A DNA stretch of 37,976 bases, from NCBI GenBank assembly GCA_003506895.1, contig DNXO01000142.1, positions 34,210-72,185 of the forward strand. The letters are read 5' to 3'. The notes under the pieces were generated by a model. The model worked only from the letters and a program-made list of their open reading frames with translations. It had not been told where the DNA came from and did not search any database. Below, piece after piece: positions 9,178-16,554 of the stretch. Position 1 is the first letter of the stretch. Every line of letters starts with the position of its first letter. Both the position numbers and the translations under genes were made by a program. The DNA is from Acetobacteraceae bacterium (lineage in GTDB: Bacteria; Pseudomonadota; Alphaproteobacteria; Acetobacterales; Acetobacteraceae).

Positions 9178-9206
9178 ATTGGAGGTCCGGGCCGGAATCG
9201 AACCGG
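9178..9206. repeat. Left copy of 29-bp tRNA-Cys 3'-end repeat (attachment-site-like)
   Basis: These 29 bases are identical to 10973-11001, the 3' end and T-arm of tRNA-Cys (seen here in reverse complement, including the TCCA end). Directly after the match, CATCC of the true tRNA gene is replaced by AATTTC, so this is a partial copy with no tRNA. A duplicated tRNA 3' end is the usual mark of site-specific integration by a tyrosine recombinase. Confidence 0.85.
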
Positions 9207-9299
9207 AATTTCATAAATATATGATCAGAAACGAAAATCGGTCTGTGTTGTGTGGCGATTGTGTAGCAACAAAATTAACCGTTTGTCATTGATGATATG

Positions 9300-9330
9300 A
9301 AAAAAACAAAGGGCGCCTAAGCGCCCTTTG
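9300..9330 (-). terminator. Strong rho-independent terminator for the island gene pair
   Basis: CAAAGGGCGC (9307-9316) and GCGCCCTTTG (9321-9330) pair perfectly over 10 bp around CTAA. Read on the minus strand the stem is followed by seven T (complement of A 9300-9306). It lies about 34 bases after the stop of the minus-strand gene 9364-9555 and so closes that transcript. Confidence 0.9.
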
Positions 9331-9363
9331 CCGATCATCGAACGACCAGCCGGCCTCGGATTT

Positions 9364-9555
9364 CTAAAAATAGGATGGTATCATCCGCTGGCCAACTGCC
9401 GCCGCGCGCGCTTCTACACAGCGTAGCAACTCACGCTTTTCCGGCGTTCGATTGGCACCCTTGTTGCGCATAGCTTCTGTCTCGGATGCCGTTTCGGTCA
9501 AACCGAGCGCTGCCTTCCGAGCCTCAACCCGAGTTATCAAAGCATCCAGTGTCAC
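9364..9555 (-). CDS. Small hypothetical protein coupled to the nucleotidyltransferase
   Basis: A 63-residue, charged, mostly helical-looking protein (MTLDALITRVEARKAALGL, then KRELLRCVEARAAAVGQRM). No family is recognised. The start is GTG at 9555, overlapping the TGA stop of the upstream nucleotidyltransferase as GTGA, so the two are almost certainly cotranslated. The strong terminator at 9300-9330 follows. Placement as the second gene of a two-gene cassette in a mobile insert fits a toxin-antitoxin or defence partner, but that is inference only. Confidence 0.65.
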   Translation of the reverse strand: MTLDALITRVEARKAALGLTETASETEAMRNKGANRTPEKRELLRCVEARAAAVGQRMIPSYF

Positions 9556-10100
9556 GACACCTGCTCCAAAAGCGATAGATCGGCATTCTCCTCGACGATC
9601 CGTCTCCGAAGATACGCGAGATCGAGGTTTTCTGTCAATTGATACAGGAATCTAGCCTGACGAAGCCGCGAGTGGTCTGTAGGAGACGCTACAGCATGTT
9701 GGGCGAGTCGATCCGCAATCAAGTCCTCCACAGACGGAAGGGCTATCTCGCCTGCCTTGACCGTGACCCGCACCACTCTACCTCGCTCGGAGCGACCATC
9801 GAATAGGGCGCCAGAAACCTGTTGGAAGCCATAACCCGGGTGGTCCGGATGGTAGAAACCAATTCGGAGGTAGCCGGACCTGTCTTCCCGCACAAAGCCG
9901 TGGTCGGTCATTGCCCGCTCAAACTCCGTGTCTGCGCTCGCGACCACGTCGAAATCGGCAGAAGGAAACTGCCCGGCCGTAAAAATCGCTACCGCCGCTC
10001 CACCCACCAAAACTGCGTCCCCGCCAGTGGACCTGTGGTAGCTCTCGAAAACGAGAGCGAGTTGTTCGAGCGCAGCAAGATAGGTCTCAGGAAGTGCCAT
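9552..10100 (-). CDS. Nucleotidyltransferase-fold protein (AbiEii-like)
   Basis: A 182-residue protein with the N-terminal signature of the polymerase-beta-like nucleotidyltransferase fold: LVGGAAVAIF (GG at residues 33-34) followed by SADFDVV, where D49 and D51 form the metal-binding DxD pair. A later segment, SVEDLIADRLAQHAV (near residues 126-140), is typical of stand-alone nucleotidyltransferases of the AbiEii/MNT type. Such proteins often act as toxins or regulators by transferring nucleotides to RNA or protein. ATG at 10100 is preferred over TTG at 10112; GGAGG is three bases upstream, closer than usual. It overlaps the next gene by four bases. The fold is likely; activity and target are unknown. 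Confidence 0.72.
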   Translation of the reverse strand: MALPETYLAALEQLALVFESYHRSTGGDAVLVGGAAVAIFTAGQFPSADFDVVASADTEFERAMTDHGFVREDRSGYLRIGFYHPDHPGYGFQQVSGALFDGRSERGRVVRVTVKAGEIALPSVEDLIADRLAQHAVASPTDHSRLRQARFLYQLTENLDLAYLRRRIVEENADLSLLEQVS

Positions 10101-10163
10101 TTGCCTCCACAAATCACCCGTTGTGGCTGCCCATCGTTCGGCTTAAGAGAGATTTGTAATGGA

Positions 10164-10457
10164 CTATGGTTTGTCGTCACGCTGCTTGTCAATGATATTC
10201 TCAAAAATGATCACGACGCCTTCAGCGTTGTTTACAACTTGATTGTGTATGACCAGTTGCTTGGGAACTTCCTTCTTCAAGCGCTCAATGAGCAAATCCT
10301 TTATCAACGTGAGCGCCACGGGAGCAGCTACAGTGATGATAATCTCAAATACATGCTCGGCAGAATCTTAAGCCATTGTTGGCCTATACTCAGCCTTCAC
10401 TCCTTCAATGTTGGCCGAATTGAGATCTCCGACAAAATTTTGTCTGTGGTGAAGCTC
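10164..10457 (-). pseudogene. Broken hypothetical gene with in-frame stop
   Basis: In one minus-strand frame the translation looks protein-like on both sides of a TAA at 10368-10370: VGDLNSANIEGVKAEYRPTMA before it, and HVFEIIITVAAPVALTLIKD, ERLKKEVPKQLVIHNQVV and VVIIFENIIDKQ after it. The second part has a hydrophobic segment followed by an alternating beta-helix pattern. No suitable start codon follows the stop until an internal TTG. A different frame holds a 32-codon ORF starting at ATG 10495 (MVSEWIPFNV), possibly the original N-terminus displaced by a frameshift. The gene family is not recognised. A decayed gene is the simplest reading, in keeping with a degenerate mobile insert. Chance cannot be excluded. 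Confidence 0.4.
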
Positions 10458-10576
10458 CTATTTCGAACATTGAACGGAATCCATTCCGAGACCATATTTT
10501 ACCACTGAATAATGCTCGTCGCACGCAATGTCAATGTCTCGGCTGGTTGAACACTGCCTGTTAACCAATCGAACAG

Positions 10577-10945
10577 ATGTTCACCGGAACGATTCGTATC
10601 ATCAATCATAATTTCCGACCAATGACGACGGGTCGAGGAAAGTTATTTTTTGGAATTGGAGGTGACATAGCAGATGCGGAAATGTTCGTTGGTCAGGCCA
10701 GCATTTGCAGGATCGCCGACAATAGCCAATCCTGGCTTGCAGTAGGTTGGCGAACTCCCTTTGTCCACTGGGATGCTGCGGAGGTCCAAAATTTTCCTAA
10801 AGTCAATTGCAATTCAGGGCGATTCCCCGATTCCGTTCAGGAATTCGTCGGCGTCAGCTCCATCACAAGCCGTCAAAACGCTCCGAATCCAGACGCTCTA
10901 AGAGGCCACAGATTGAAGAAATCCGAGAAGGTCCTGAAGAAATGA
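10577..10945 (+). CDS. Hypothetical ORF in the tRNA-Cys insert
   Basis: An open frame of 122 codons, or 107 from an internal ATG (MTTGRGKLFFGIGGD). It lies in AT-rich sequence where a long open frame is less expected than in the GC-rich flanks. The composition is not repetitive and contains plausible core segments (FVGQASICRIADNS, SWLAVGWRTPFVHWD). There is no good ribosome-binding site before either start and no recognised family. The frame ends 27 bases before the right-hand repeat. It may be a fragment of an island gene, and I hold it loosely. Confidence 0.28.
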   Translation: MFTGTIRIINHNFRPMTTGRGKLFFGIGGDIADAEMFVGQASICRIADNSQSWLAVGWRTPFVHWDAAEVQNFPKVNCNSGRFPDSVQEFVGVSSITSRQNAPNPDALRGHRLKKSEKVLKK

Positions 10946-10972
10946 GATGCGGGAGTTTAACTCATTGAAAAA

Positions 10973-11001
10973 ATTGGAGGTCCGGGCCGGAATCGAACCG
11001 G
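10973..11001. repeat. Right copy of 29-bp repeat, within tRNA-Cys
   Basis: Identical over 29 bases to 9178-9206. Here the repeat continues into the intact tRNA-Cys gene, covering its CCA end, acceptor strand and T-arm. The copy inside the functional tRNA is the one regenerated on integration. Confidence 0.85.
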
Positions 11002-11048
11002 CATCCGCGGATTTGCAGTCCGATGCATCACCACTCTGCCACCGGACC
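10975..11048 (-). tRNA. tRNA-Cys (anticodon GCA)
   Basis: Read on the minus strand, the acceptor stem GGTCCGG pairs with CCGGACC, followed by the discriminator T and an encoded CCA. The T-arm is GCCGG-TTCGATT-CCGGC, and the anticodon loop is CTGCAAA with GCA at the decoding positions. A U discriminator is typical of cysteine tRNA. Length is 74 nt with CCA. It is the only tRNA gene I find, and its 3' end is the integration site of the adjacent insert. Confidence 0.95.
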
Positions 11049-11066
11049 CCCGGGCGCAGGAGGGCG

Positions 11067-11096
11067 TATATGGTTCGGGAGGGCGGTCCCGGTCAA
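11067..11096 (-). promoter_or_regulatory. Probable promoter of tRNA-Cys
   Basis: On the minus strand TTGACC (11091-11096) and CATATA (11067-11072) are 18 bases apart, and the -10 ends 18 bases before the mature tRNA 5' end at 11048. The -35 matches five of six consensus bases; the -10 is weaker. Confidence 0.5.
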
Positions 11097-11114
11097 GAGT
11101 GCATCGACCAGAAA

Positions 11115-12272
11115 TCAGTCCTCGCCTTTTCGGAACGGCGACTCCTCGGCCAGGGCCGCCATCTCCGCCTCCACCCCCGCCCGTTCGTCCACCAGGAAAT
11201 TGGCCACGGCCCGGCGTAAGCCCGGATGGGTGATCCAGTGCGCGGAGTAGGTCGGTTTCGGCAGGTAGCCGCGCTGAATCTTGTGCCGCCCCTGGGCGCC
11301 AGCCTCGACGCGCGTCAGGCCGTGCTCGATCGCCCAATCGATCGCGCGATAATAGCAAAGCTCGAAATGGAGGAACGGCCAGTCGCCGCGGCAGCCCCAG
11401 TTGCGGCCGTACAGGGCTTCATCCCCAACCAGGTTCAATGCCCCGGCGACCGGCCTGTTTCCATTCTCCGCATACATCAGAACGACCTTGTCGCCGAGCC
11501 GCTCTCCCAGCAGGGAGAAAAATGATCGGGTCAGGTAGGCCGAACCCCATTTGCGGTCCACGGTGGACTGATAGAACGCATAGAAGGCGTCCCAATGCCG
11601 TTCGGTAATGTCCGCGCCGGACAGCGAATGGAAGGTTAGGCCGGCGGCATTCGCATCGCGGCGTTCCCGCCGCAGCACCTTCCGCTTGCGGGAGGACAGC
11701 GCGCTGAGAAATCCCTCGAAATCGGCATAGCCTTGGTTTTCCCAATGGAACTGCATGCCAATACGTTGCAGCCAGCCGGCATCGCCCAGGCCCTCCCACT
11801 CGTCCTGTTGGCAGAACGTGACGTGGACGGAGGACAGTTTGTGCGACGCGCAAGCCTGTTCCAGCGCGCTCGCCATCGCCGCGACCGGAACACCGCTTCC
11901 TGGACGCCGCAACAGCCGCGGACCGGGAACCGGGCTGAACGGCACCGCCGCCTGGAGTTTCGGATAGTAGTCCTCGCCGATCCGCTCCAGCGCGTTGGCC
12001 CAGCCATGGTCGAACACGTATTCGCCGTAGCTGTGTGACTTCGCGTACATCGGCACGATACCGACGATCTCACCACCGTCGCGGCGCAGGACGGCGTGTT
12101 GCGGCAGCCATCCGGTGCGCGAACTGGCCGATCCGCTGTCCTCCATCGTGCTGAGGAAGGCGTGGCTGACGAACGGGTTGCCGCTTCCAGCGCAGGCGTC
12201 CCAATCCGCGGCGCCGATTTCCGCGATCCGAGCATGGAGGGTCAGGGTAAGCGTGGCCGAACCATCTGGCAT
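11115..12272 (-). CDS. GNAT-like N-acetyltransferase of the COG3146 (DUF482) type
   Basis: A 385-residue protein of the family often labelled peptidogalycan biosynthesis protein or GNAT N-acetyltransferase; its substrate is not established. Features include NPFVSHAFLSTMEDSGS near the N-terminus, the lysine/arginine stretch SSRKRKVLRRERRDA, the segment FYAFYQSTVDRKWGSAYLTR, and the C-terminal GLTRVEAGAQGRHKIQRGYLP, all strongly conserved in this family as I recall it. ATG at 12272 is chosen; a TTG nine bases upstream is also possible. The gene starts 10 bases after the RidA-like gene ends, so the two probably form an operon. Confidence 0.82.
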   Translation of the reverse strand: MPDGSATLTLTLHARIAEIGAADWDACAGSGNPFVSHAFLSTMEDSGSASSRTGWLPQHAVLRRDGGEIVGIVPMYAKSHSYGEYVFDHGWANALERIGEDYYPKLQAAVPFSPVPGPRLLRRPGSGVPVAAMASALEQACASHKLSSVHVTFCQQDEWEGLGDAGWLQRIGMQFHWENQGYADFEGFLSALSSRKRKVLRRERRDANAAGLTFHSLSGADITERHWDAFYAFYQSTVDRKWGSAYLTRSFFSLLGERLGDKVVLMYAENGNRPVAGALNLVGDEALYGRNWGCRGDWPFLHFELCYYRAIDWAIEHGLTRVEAGAQGRHKIQRGYLPKPTYSAHWITHPGLRRAVANFLVDERAGVEAEMAALAEESPFRKGED

Positions 12273-12282
12273 GCGCGGCAAC

Positions 12283-12750
12283 CTACTCGATTTCGAACAT
12301 GCCCTCTACCTCGACCGCGGCGTCGGCCGGCAGGGACGGGACGCCGATGGTGCTGCGGGCATGGCGGCCGGCTTCGCCAAATACAGCTACCGCGAGGTCG
12401 GACGCCCCGTTCATCACCAGCGCGTGCTGATTGAACTCGGATGGCGCGGCGATAAACCCGCCAAGGCGGACGACGCGCCTGACCCGGTCCAGATCGCCGC
12501 CGCAGGCGGCTTTCAGGTGTACCAGCACGTTAATGAAGCACAGCCGGGCGGCCTCTTTCCCCTGATCGACGGATACGCCCCAGGAAACCTTGCCGGTAAT
12601 CGCCACCTTGCCGTCGATCGCCGGGATCTGGCCCGATACCACGACCAGATTGCCGGTGACGACGTAGGGAACGTAGTTGGCGATCGGCTGCATCGGGCGC
12701 GGCAGGGTGATGCCGAGTTCCGCCAGTTTCGCCTCGATCTGTCCGGCCAT
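12283..12750 (-). CDS. RidA-like (YjgF/UK114) protein
   Basis: A 155-residue member of the longer, YjgH/AtuF-like branch of the RidA family, whose best-known members deaminate reactive enamine/imine intermediates. The core reads VTGNLVVVSGQIPAIDGKV, then CFINVLVHLKAACGGDLDRV and VRLGGFIAAP, and ends with RHARSTIGVPSLPADAAVEVE. The arginine in RSTIGV lies where the catalytic arginine of RidA is found. The sequence is extended at the N-terminus compared with E. coli RidA (128 residues). It is the first gene of a two-gene operon with the GNAT-like gene. Confidence 0.87.
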   Translation of the reverse strand: MAGQIEAKLAELGITLPRPMQPIANYVPYVVTGNLVVVSGQIPAIDGKVAITGKVSWGVSVDQGKEAARLCFINVLVHLKAACGGDLDRVRRVVRLGGFIAAPSEFNQHALVMNGASDLAVAVFGEAGRHARSTIGVPSLPADAAVEVEGMFEIE

Positions 12751-12942
12751 GCCGTGGGTCCTTTAATGGGTGCGGTGCAATATAAGCCAGGTTCGCCAAC
12801 GCCAAAAGGGCGCGTCGCGGGCGTCCGCCGGCAGGCGCCGTTTTGCGCGTGAACGCCCGGCTTCAACGTGGCAATCCGCCGTCCGGCGTGCGATCGGATG
12901 TTAAAATTTATTTTATTATTACGTTGGCGTCGTTCAAGGGCG

Positions 12943-12970
12943 TTGTCCGTTATGCTCGAATGGATATAAC
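12943..12970 (+). promoter_or_regulatory. Probable sigma-70 promoter of the barrel-protein gene
   Basis: TTGTCC (12943-12948) and TATAAC (12965-12970) are separated by 16 bases, giving four and five of six consensus matches. Transcription would begin near 12977, about 50 bases before the GTG start at 13028. An AT-rich block (12901-12921) lies just upstream and may act as an UP-like element. Confidence 0.5.
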
Positions 12971-13027
12971 GAATGACATCGCGGTAATGCCGCGTTTCAC
13001 TTTGACCAATGCAGGGGACTTAATTCC

Positions 13028-14020
13028 GTGATGCGTATGAACACCGCATGGCCAGTGGCCGTCTGTGCGACGATACTCTATACAAATGTAGCGCAAGGTG
13101 CCCAGCCGGACGCACAGCCGCTGTTGATGACATCCCCCGCGAACTGGCAACTCGCACAGACGACGCCGTCGGGCGCCGCCATCCAGTCCGACCCGCCAGC
13201 GGCTTCGGATGCGCCCGTTTCGTCTGTCTCGCAATACTTCAGCGGTTGGTTCGACCGGGTCGAGCGGGCGCAGGCCAGCCAGCCGCACTGGATGACGCCG
13301 CTGGTCACCGTGACACCGCGTCTGGAGCAGGAGGTGCGCTACGATCAATACTGGCAGAACCGCGCCAATGGATCGACGCTGGATACTTTCGGCAGCGGCA
13401 AGGGGCTTGAACTGATCCCAACCGAGACGAACGAGATACTGATCAATCCGCCAGCCTATCAGGAATTGGGTGCCGTCAAAAAGCCGGTCAGCGGCTGGGC
13501 AGATGACCCATTCCTCGTGGTCAAGCAACGCCTGCTAAGTGCCAATGAGCAGGATGGAAACTATATCGTTACGACGTTCCTTGGCGTGACCGCCCCATCG
13601 GGCAACGTGGCGTTCACCAATCGGGCATGGTACATCACGCCGACGATCGCTTTTGGTAAGGGCTGGGAAAATTTCGACATCCAGGCGACCATCGGTGTCC
13701 CGACGCCATTGTCCTATCAGTCCAGGCTGGGCACCTCGATCGCGACGAACGTCGCGTTCCAGTATCACGCGTTCGCGTATTTCTGGCCTGAATTCGAAGT
13801 CAATCACACCTACTGGATGAATGGTATCCAGCGAGCCGGCAAAAATCAGGTGTTTCTGACACCGGGCCTGATCTTGGGGCGGTTCCAGATCAAGGACCGG
13901 ATCAAGGCTGTCATTGGGGTTGGGTATCAATTTGCCGTGTCGCCGAAGTTTACCGACGTGCCGGTAATGACGCCAGTGTACGACCGGGCATGGGTAATGA
14001 CCGCGCGACTGACCTTCTGA
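13028..14020 (+). CDS. Putative outer-membrane beta-barrel protein
   Basis: A 330-residue exported protein. A signal peptide (about residues 1-24, ending NVAQGA) is followed by a low-complexity Ala/Ser/Pro linker, then alternating hydrophobic/polar strands such as NYIVTTFLGVTAPSG, AWYITPTIAFGKGWENFDIQ and QVFLTPGLILGRFQI. The chain ends in ARLTF; a terminal phenylalanine after alternating residues is the signal used for barrel assembly. It resembles the transporter/MetA-pathway phenol degradation family of small porin-like proteins, but the match is by pattern only. GTG at 13028 (AGGGGA nine bases upstream) or ATG at 13031 is the start. A hairpin terminator follows. Confidence 0.72.
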   Translation: MMRMNTAWPVAVCATILYTNVAQGAQPDAQPLLMTSPANWQLAQTTPSGAAIQSDPPAASDAPVSSVSQYFSGWFDRVERAQASQPHWMTPLVTVTPRLEQEVRYDQYWQNRANGSTLDTFGSGKGLELIPTETNEILINPPAYQELGAVKKPVSGWADDPFLVVKQRLLSANEQDGNYIVTTFLGVTAPSGNVAFTNRAWYITPTIAFGKGWENFDIQATIGVPTPLSYQSRLGTSIATNVAFQYHAFAYFWPEFEVNHTYWMNGIQRAGKNQVFLTPGLILGRFQIKDRIKAVIGVGYQFAVSPKFTDVPVMTPVYDRAWVMTARLTF

Positions 14021-14055
14021 TCCTGGGGGCGGCGGCCACGCCTCCTGGTTCCAGC

Positions 14056-14083
14056 GCCGGTGGCACGGTCCCGTGCCGCCGGC
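14056..14083 (+). terminator. Long GC-rich hairpin after the barrel-protein gene
   Basis: GCCGGTGGCACG (14056-14067) pairs with CGTGCCGCCGGC (14072-14083) over 12 bp with one G-T wobble and a four-base loop. It lies 36 bases after the stop at 14020. There is no T-tract, so termination would depend on the stem alone or on Rho. Confidence 0.55.
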
Positions 14084-14187
14084 TTGATGAAGCCATTCCT
14101 ATAATTTTGGACATGTCCAGTCGATCCCCTTGATGCTTTCGTCCGGCTGCAAACTTATCCAGGGAACGAATTTGTCCAAAGAGTGGG

Positions 14188-14847
14188 GTGGCCGTGCTGT
14201 CCGTCAGAAACTGGATTCCGCTCGGCATGTCATTCGGTCTGGCTGGTTGCGTAGCGGGGCCGCCTCCAGGTCCAATGGTCATGGTTTTGCCCGGGGCGGG
14301 CAGGGATCTCGCGACGTTTCAGCAGGACGATGCGATCTGCCTCCGGCATGCCGTGGCGCACACTGGTTACGATGCCAATGCGCCGGCAACGGATGCGACG
14401 CCGGCACCCGTTGCTGCGTCCGCAACCGATGCAGCACCGGCCGAACCTCCTGACCAGATGGCCTATGCCCAGTGTATGGCGTCTCGGGGCGATACCGTGA
14501 AGCTGCAGCCCCAATCTTATGACGCCACGCCATACGAATATTCGTCCGCCTACCCGTACAGCGCGGGGTACCCTTATAGTTCAGACTATTCCTACGGGAT
14601 TAACTACCCATACAGCGCCGGCTACCCATATGGTTTTGGGTATCCGGGCATGTATCTGGGTAGCGGCTTTTATGGCGGCTTCGGCTGGGGCGGGCGATAC
14701 GGCGCAGGCTGGCACCGCGGCGGCTGGGGCCGCGGTTACGGGCACCCGGGCTGGGGCCGTGGCGGCTTTGCCCATGGTGGCGTTGGCCACGGCGGACATG
14801 GCGGCGGCCACGGGGGCGGTGGCCACGGGGGCGGCGGCCACCGATAG
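14188..14847 (+). CDS. Repeat-rich lipoprotein, function unknown
   Basis: A 219-residue protein with a lipoprotein signal (hydrophobic segment followed by the lipobox LAGC at residues 18-21). A small domain follows (VMVLPGAGRDLATFQQDDAICLRHAV, conserved in envelope proteins of related bacteria as far as I recall), with an Ala/Pro linker. Then come YPYSAGYPYS-type repeats (roughly residues 112-155) and a tail of GHGGG repeats ending in HR. GTG at 14188 is taken because it supplies the charged N-terminus of the signal; GTG at 14194 is also possible. It lies downstream of the barrel protein on the same strand but behind a hairpin, so probably has its own promoter. It stops two bases before the end of the convergent gene. 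Confidence 0.7.
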   Translation: MAVLSVRNWIPLGMSFGLAGCVAGPPPGPMVMVLPGAGRDLATFQQDDAICLRHAVAHTGYDANAPATDATPAPVAASATDAAPAEPPDQMAYAQCMASRGDTVKLQPQSYDATPYEYSSAYPYSAGYPYSSDYSYGINYPYSAGYPYGFGYPGMYLGSGFYGGFGWGGRYGAGWHRGGWGRGYGHPGWGRGGFAHGGVGHGGHGGGHGGGGHGGGGHR

Positions 14848-14849
14848 GT

Positions 14850-16370
14850 CTATCTCGACACGACCCGCAACCCACGCCGCCGAGCCCGCGGTGAAGATTC
14901 GTCGGGGAGTTCCAGCGGCAGCAGCGGCGACTGATCGCGCGCGCCTTGGCCAACCGTATCGGCTTCCTCGATTTCGGCTTCGGGAATGTCGTGGCGTCCG
15001 AGGTAGTTCGCCGCCAAGTGCCGGAACGCATAGTCCAGCAACGACGTCGCCGCATGAACCGCCGGATCGCCCTCCACTGGGCCCGCCGGTCCGAAACGGG
15101 TGAAGGTGAAAGCCTCCACGAAACGTTCCAGTGGCACGCCGTGTTGGAGCCCCAGGCTGACGGCATGGGCAAAGTTGTCCATCAGGCCGCGAAACGCCGC
15201 CCCTTCCTTGTGCAGCGCGACGAAGATCTCGCCCAGCGAGCCGTCGTCGTACTCGCCGGTGCGCACGAACAGCTTGTGTCCGCCGACCGAGGCCTTCTGC
15301 GTGTAGCCGCTGCGCCGTCCCGGCAGTTCGCGGCGGCGGGCGGGCGAGGCCTGCACCGCGAGAGGCACCGGACGCGGCGGCATCGCATGCATGAACGGCG
15401 CGACCGCGTCGTGCATCGCCGCATGAGCGACCGCGCCGTGCAGCGGAATGGGGCTTCCACCGGCCAGCGCCGTGGCCAACGCTTCCTCGGCGGTGATTCC
15501 GCTGACGCCAAGCCAGGATCGTGCTGCGCGGGTCAATCCGCCGGCGTGGCCAATGGCGGAGAAGGCAGGGGCGATACCGCCGGTTTCGCAGCCCAGCAGG
15601 GCCTCGGCCAAACCCGGCCGGTTGATCGCGGTGGTGGCGCGATGGCGCAGACCCTCGACCGCGGCGGCGGCCTGACGGGCGGCGCGGGCGGCTTCCGGCA
15701 ATCCCCGCATCGCGGCCTGGGCCGGCGGCGTCGGCCAATCGAACGCGGCCAGACGCATCGGGCCGCCCATCCGTCCGATGCGTCCGGAGGCAGCATCGGC
15801 CCGGCCACGCAGGATAACCGCCAGGCAGCGTGCGATGTCGCGTGCGCCGTCCGAAGCGTAGTCAACCCCAAGCGCGGCCAGCAGACCCGCCAGATCGGCC
15901 ATGCCGACATCGATGTCACGCACCGTTGGGGCGGCGAAATGCAGGGCGATGACCGCTGTCTCCACCGCCTCGGCGAAGTCGGCGAGGTCGAACTGACCGT
16001 CGCTGTCCAGAAACGCGGGCAGGTTCAAGACGAAGCCAGGACCGTCGTCCGCGTCCATCAGCCACACTGGTTCGGTCGGGGCACCGCGCCGCAGCAGCAG
16101 CAGGCGGTGCAACCGGTCAGCCAGCGGAATGTCCAGGCCCGCGTTCATCGCGGCGGCGGCGATTGGGGTAATCCAGGCCTGGGCGGCGCCGGCCAGGGTT
16201 ACGGGGCCCTTTCCCGGTGCCAGGGCCGACAACGCGGCCGCGGCCGAATCGTCCCAGGAAGCGGGCAGGGTGACCGCGCGCGGGGCGCTGTCGGGATCGG
16301 GTGACGCTTCGGTTCGGCGCATCCGCACGCCGTGCCAGGTCCGGTGGGGCGATATCCGAGAGGTCTTCAT
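14850..16370 (-). CDS. Ribonucleotide-reductase-like protein with C-terminal TSCPD domain
   Basis: A 506-residue protein. The C-terminal 160 residues match the end of vitamin-B12-dependent (class II) ribonucleotide reductases: GYTQKASVGGHKLFVRTGEY, DGSLGEIFVALHKEGAAFRG and LERFVEAFTFTRFGPAGPV. The N-terminal half keeps fragments of the reductase fold (VGMADLAGLLAALGVDYASDGARD; ALLGCETGGIAPAFS). I find only two cysteines (in ARCLAV and LLGCETGG) and no C-terminal CxxC pair, so ribonucleotide reduction looks impossible. It is far shorter than a complete NrdJ. ATG at 16370 is the last plausible start; the frame is open to 16667 but would then overlap the divergent NDUFA12 gene. Function unknown. 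Confidence 0.75.
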   Translation of the reverse strand: MKTSRISPHRTWHGVRMRRTEASPDPDSAPRAVTLPASWDDSAAAALSALAPGKGPVTLAGAAQAWITPIAAAAMNAGLDIPLADRLHRLLLLRRGAPTEPVWLMDADDGPGFVLNLPAFLDSDGQFDLADFAEAVETAVIALHFAAPTVRDIDVGMADLAGLLAALGVDYASDGARDIARCLAVILRGRADAASGRIGRMGGPMRLAAFDWPTPPAQAAMRGLPEAARAARQAAAAVEGLRHRATTAINRPGLAEALLGCETGGIAPAFSAIGHAGGLTRAARSWLGVSGITAEEALATALAGGSPIPLHGAVAHAAMHDAVAPFMHAMPPRPVPLAVQASPARRRELPGRRSGYTQKASVGGHKLFVRTGEYDDGSLGEIFVALHKEGAAFRGLMDNFAHAVSLGLQHGVPLERFVEAFTFTRFGPAGPVEGDPAVHAATSLLDYAFRHLAANYLGRHDIPEAEIEEADTVGQGARDQSPLLPLELPDESSPRARRRGLRVVSR

Positions 16371-16554
16371 GGCAATGATGTTATGGGACTCGGTATCCGA
16401 CGGGTAGCCTATTTTGTGCCGAATATCCCCGTGGGGCGCAAAATGTTGGGGATAACTTGTGGTGACCGGAAAATCGCCGCGACAGCGAACGGATACGGCC
16501 GCAATGCGTTTCGGTGGGTGGACCAAACGGCGAGGCCTGCGTATATGTTGCGTC

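Larger units (their letters stand above)
9178..11001. mobile_element. Remnant or mini integrative element at tRNA-Cys
   Basis: The DNA between the two 29-bp repeats is about 1.77 kb, clearly richer in A and T than the flanks, and carries genes unlike the surroundings. From left to right it holds an AT-rich end, a strong minus-strand terminator, a 63-residue gene, a nucleotidyltransferase-like gene, a broken reading frame, and a hypothetical plus-strand ORF. No integrase gene is present. It is therefore either a deletion derivative of a larger island or a small passenger moved in trans. The site, directly on the 3' side of tRNA-Cys, is a common island target. Confidence 0.72.

Noticed and set aside
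9822..10508. Plus-strand open frame of 228 codons
   Set aside because: It runs antisense across the nucleotidyltransferase gene and has no ribosome-binding site or family features; the minus-strand gene explains the region better.
14109..14118. GGACATGTCC palindrome as an operator before the lipoprotein gene
   Set aside because: A single 10-bp palindrome without a recognisable regulator or second copy is too weak to call.
16440..16465. DnaA-box-like or NrdR-box-like sequence before the TSCPD gene
   Set aside because: TTATCCCCA differs from the DnaA consensus and no paired NrdR boxes are present.
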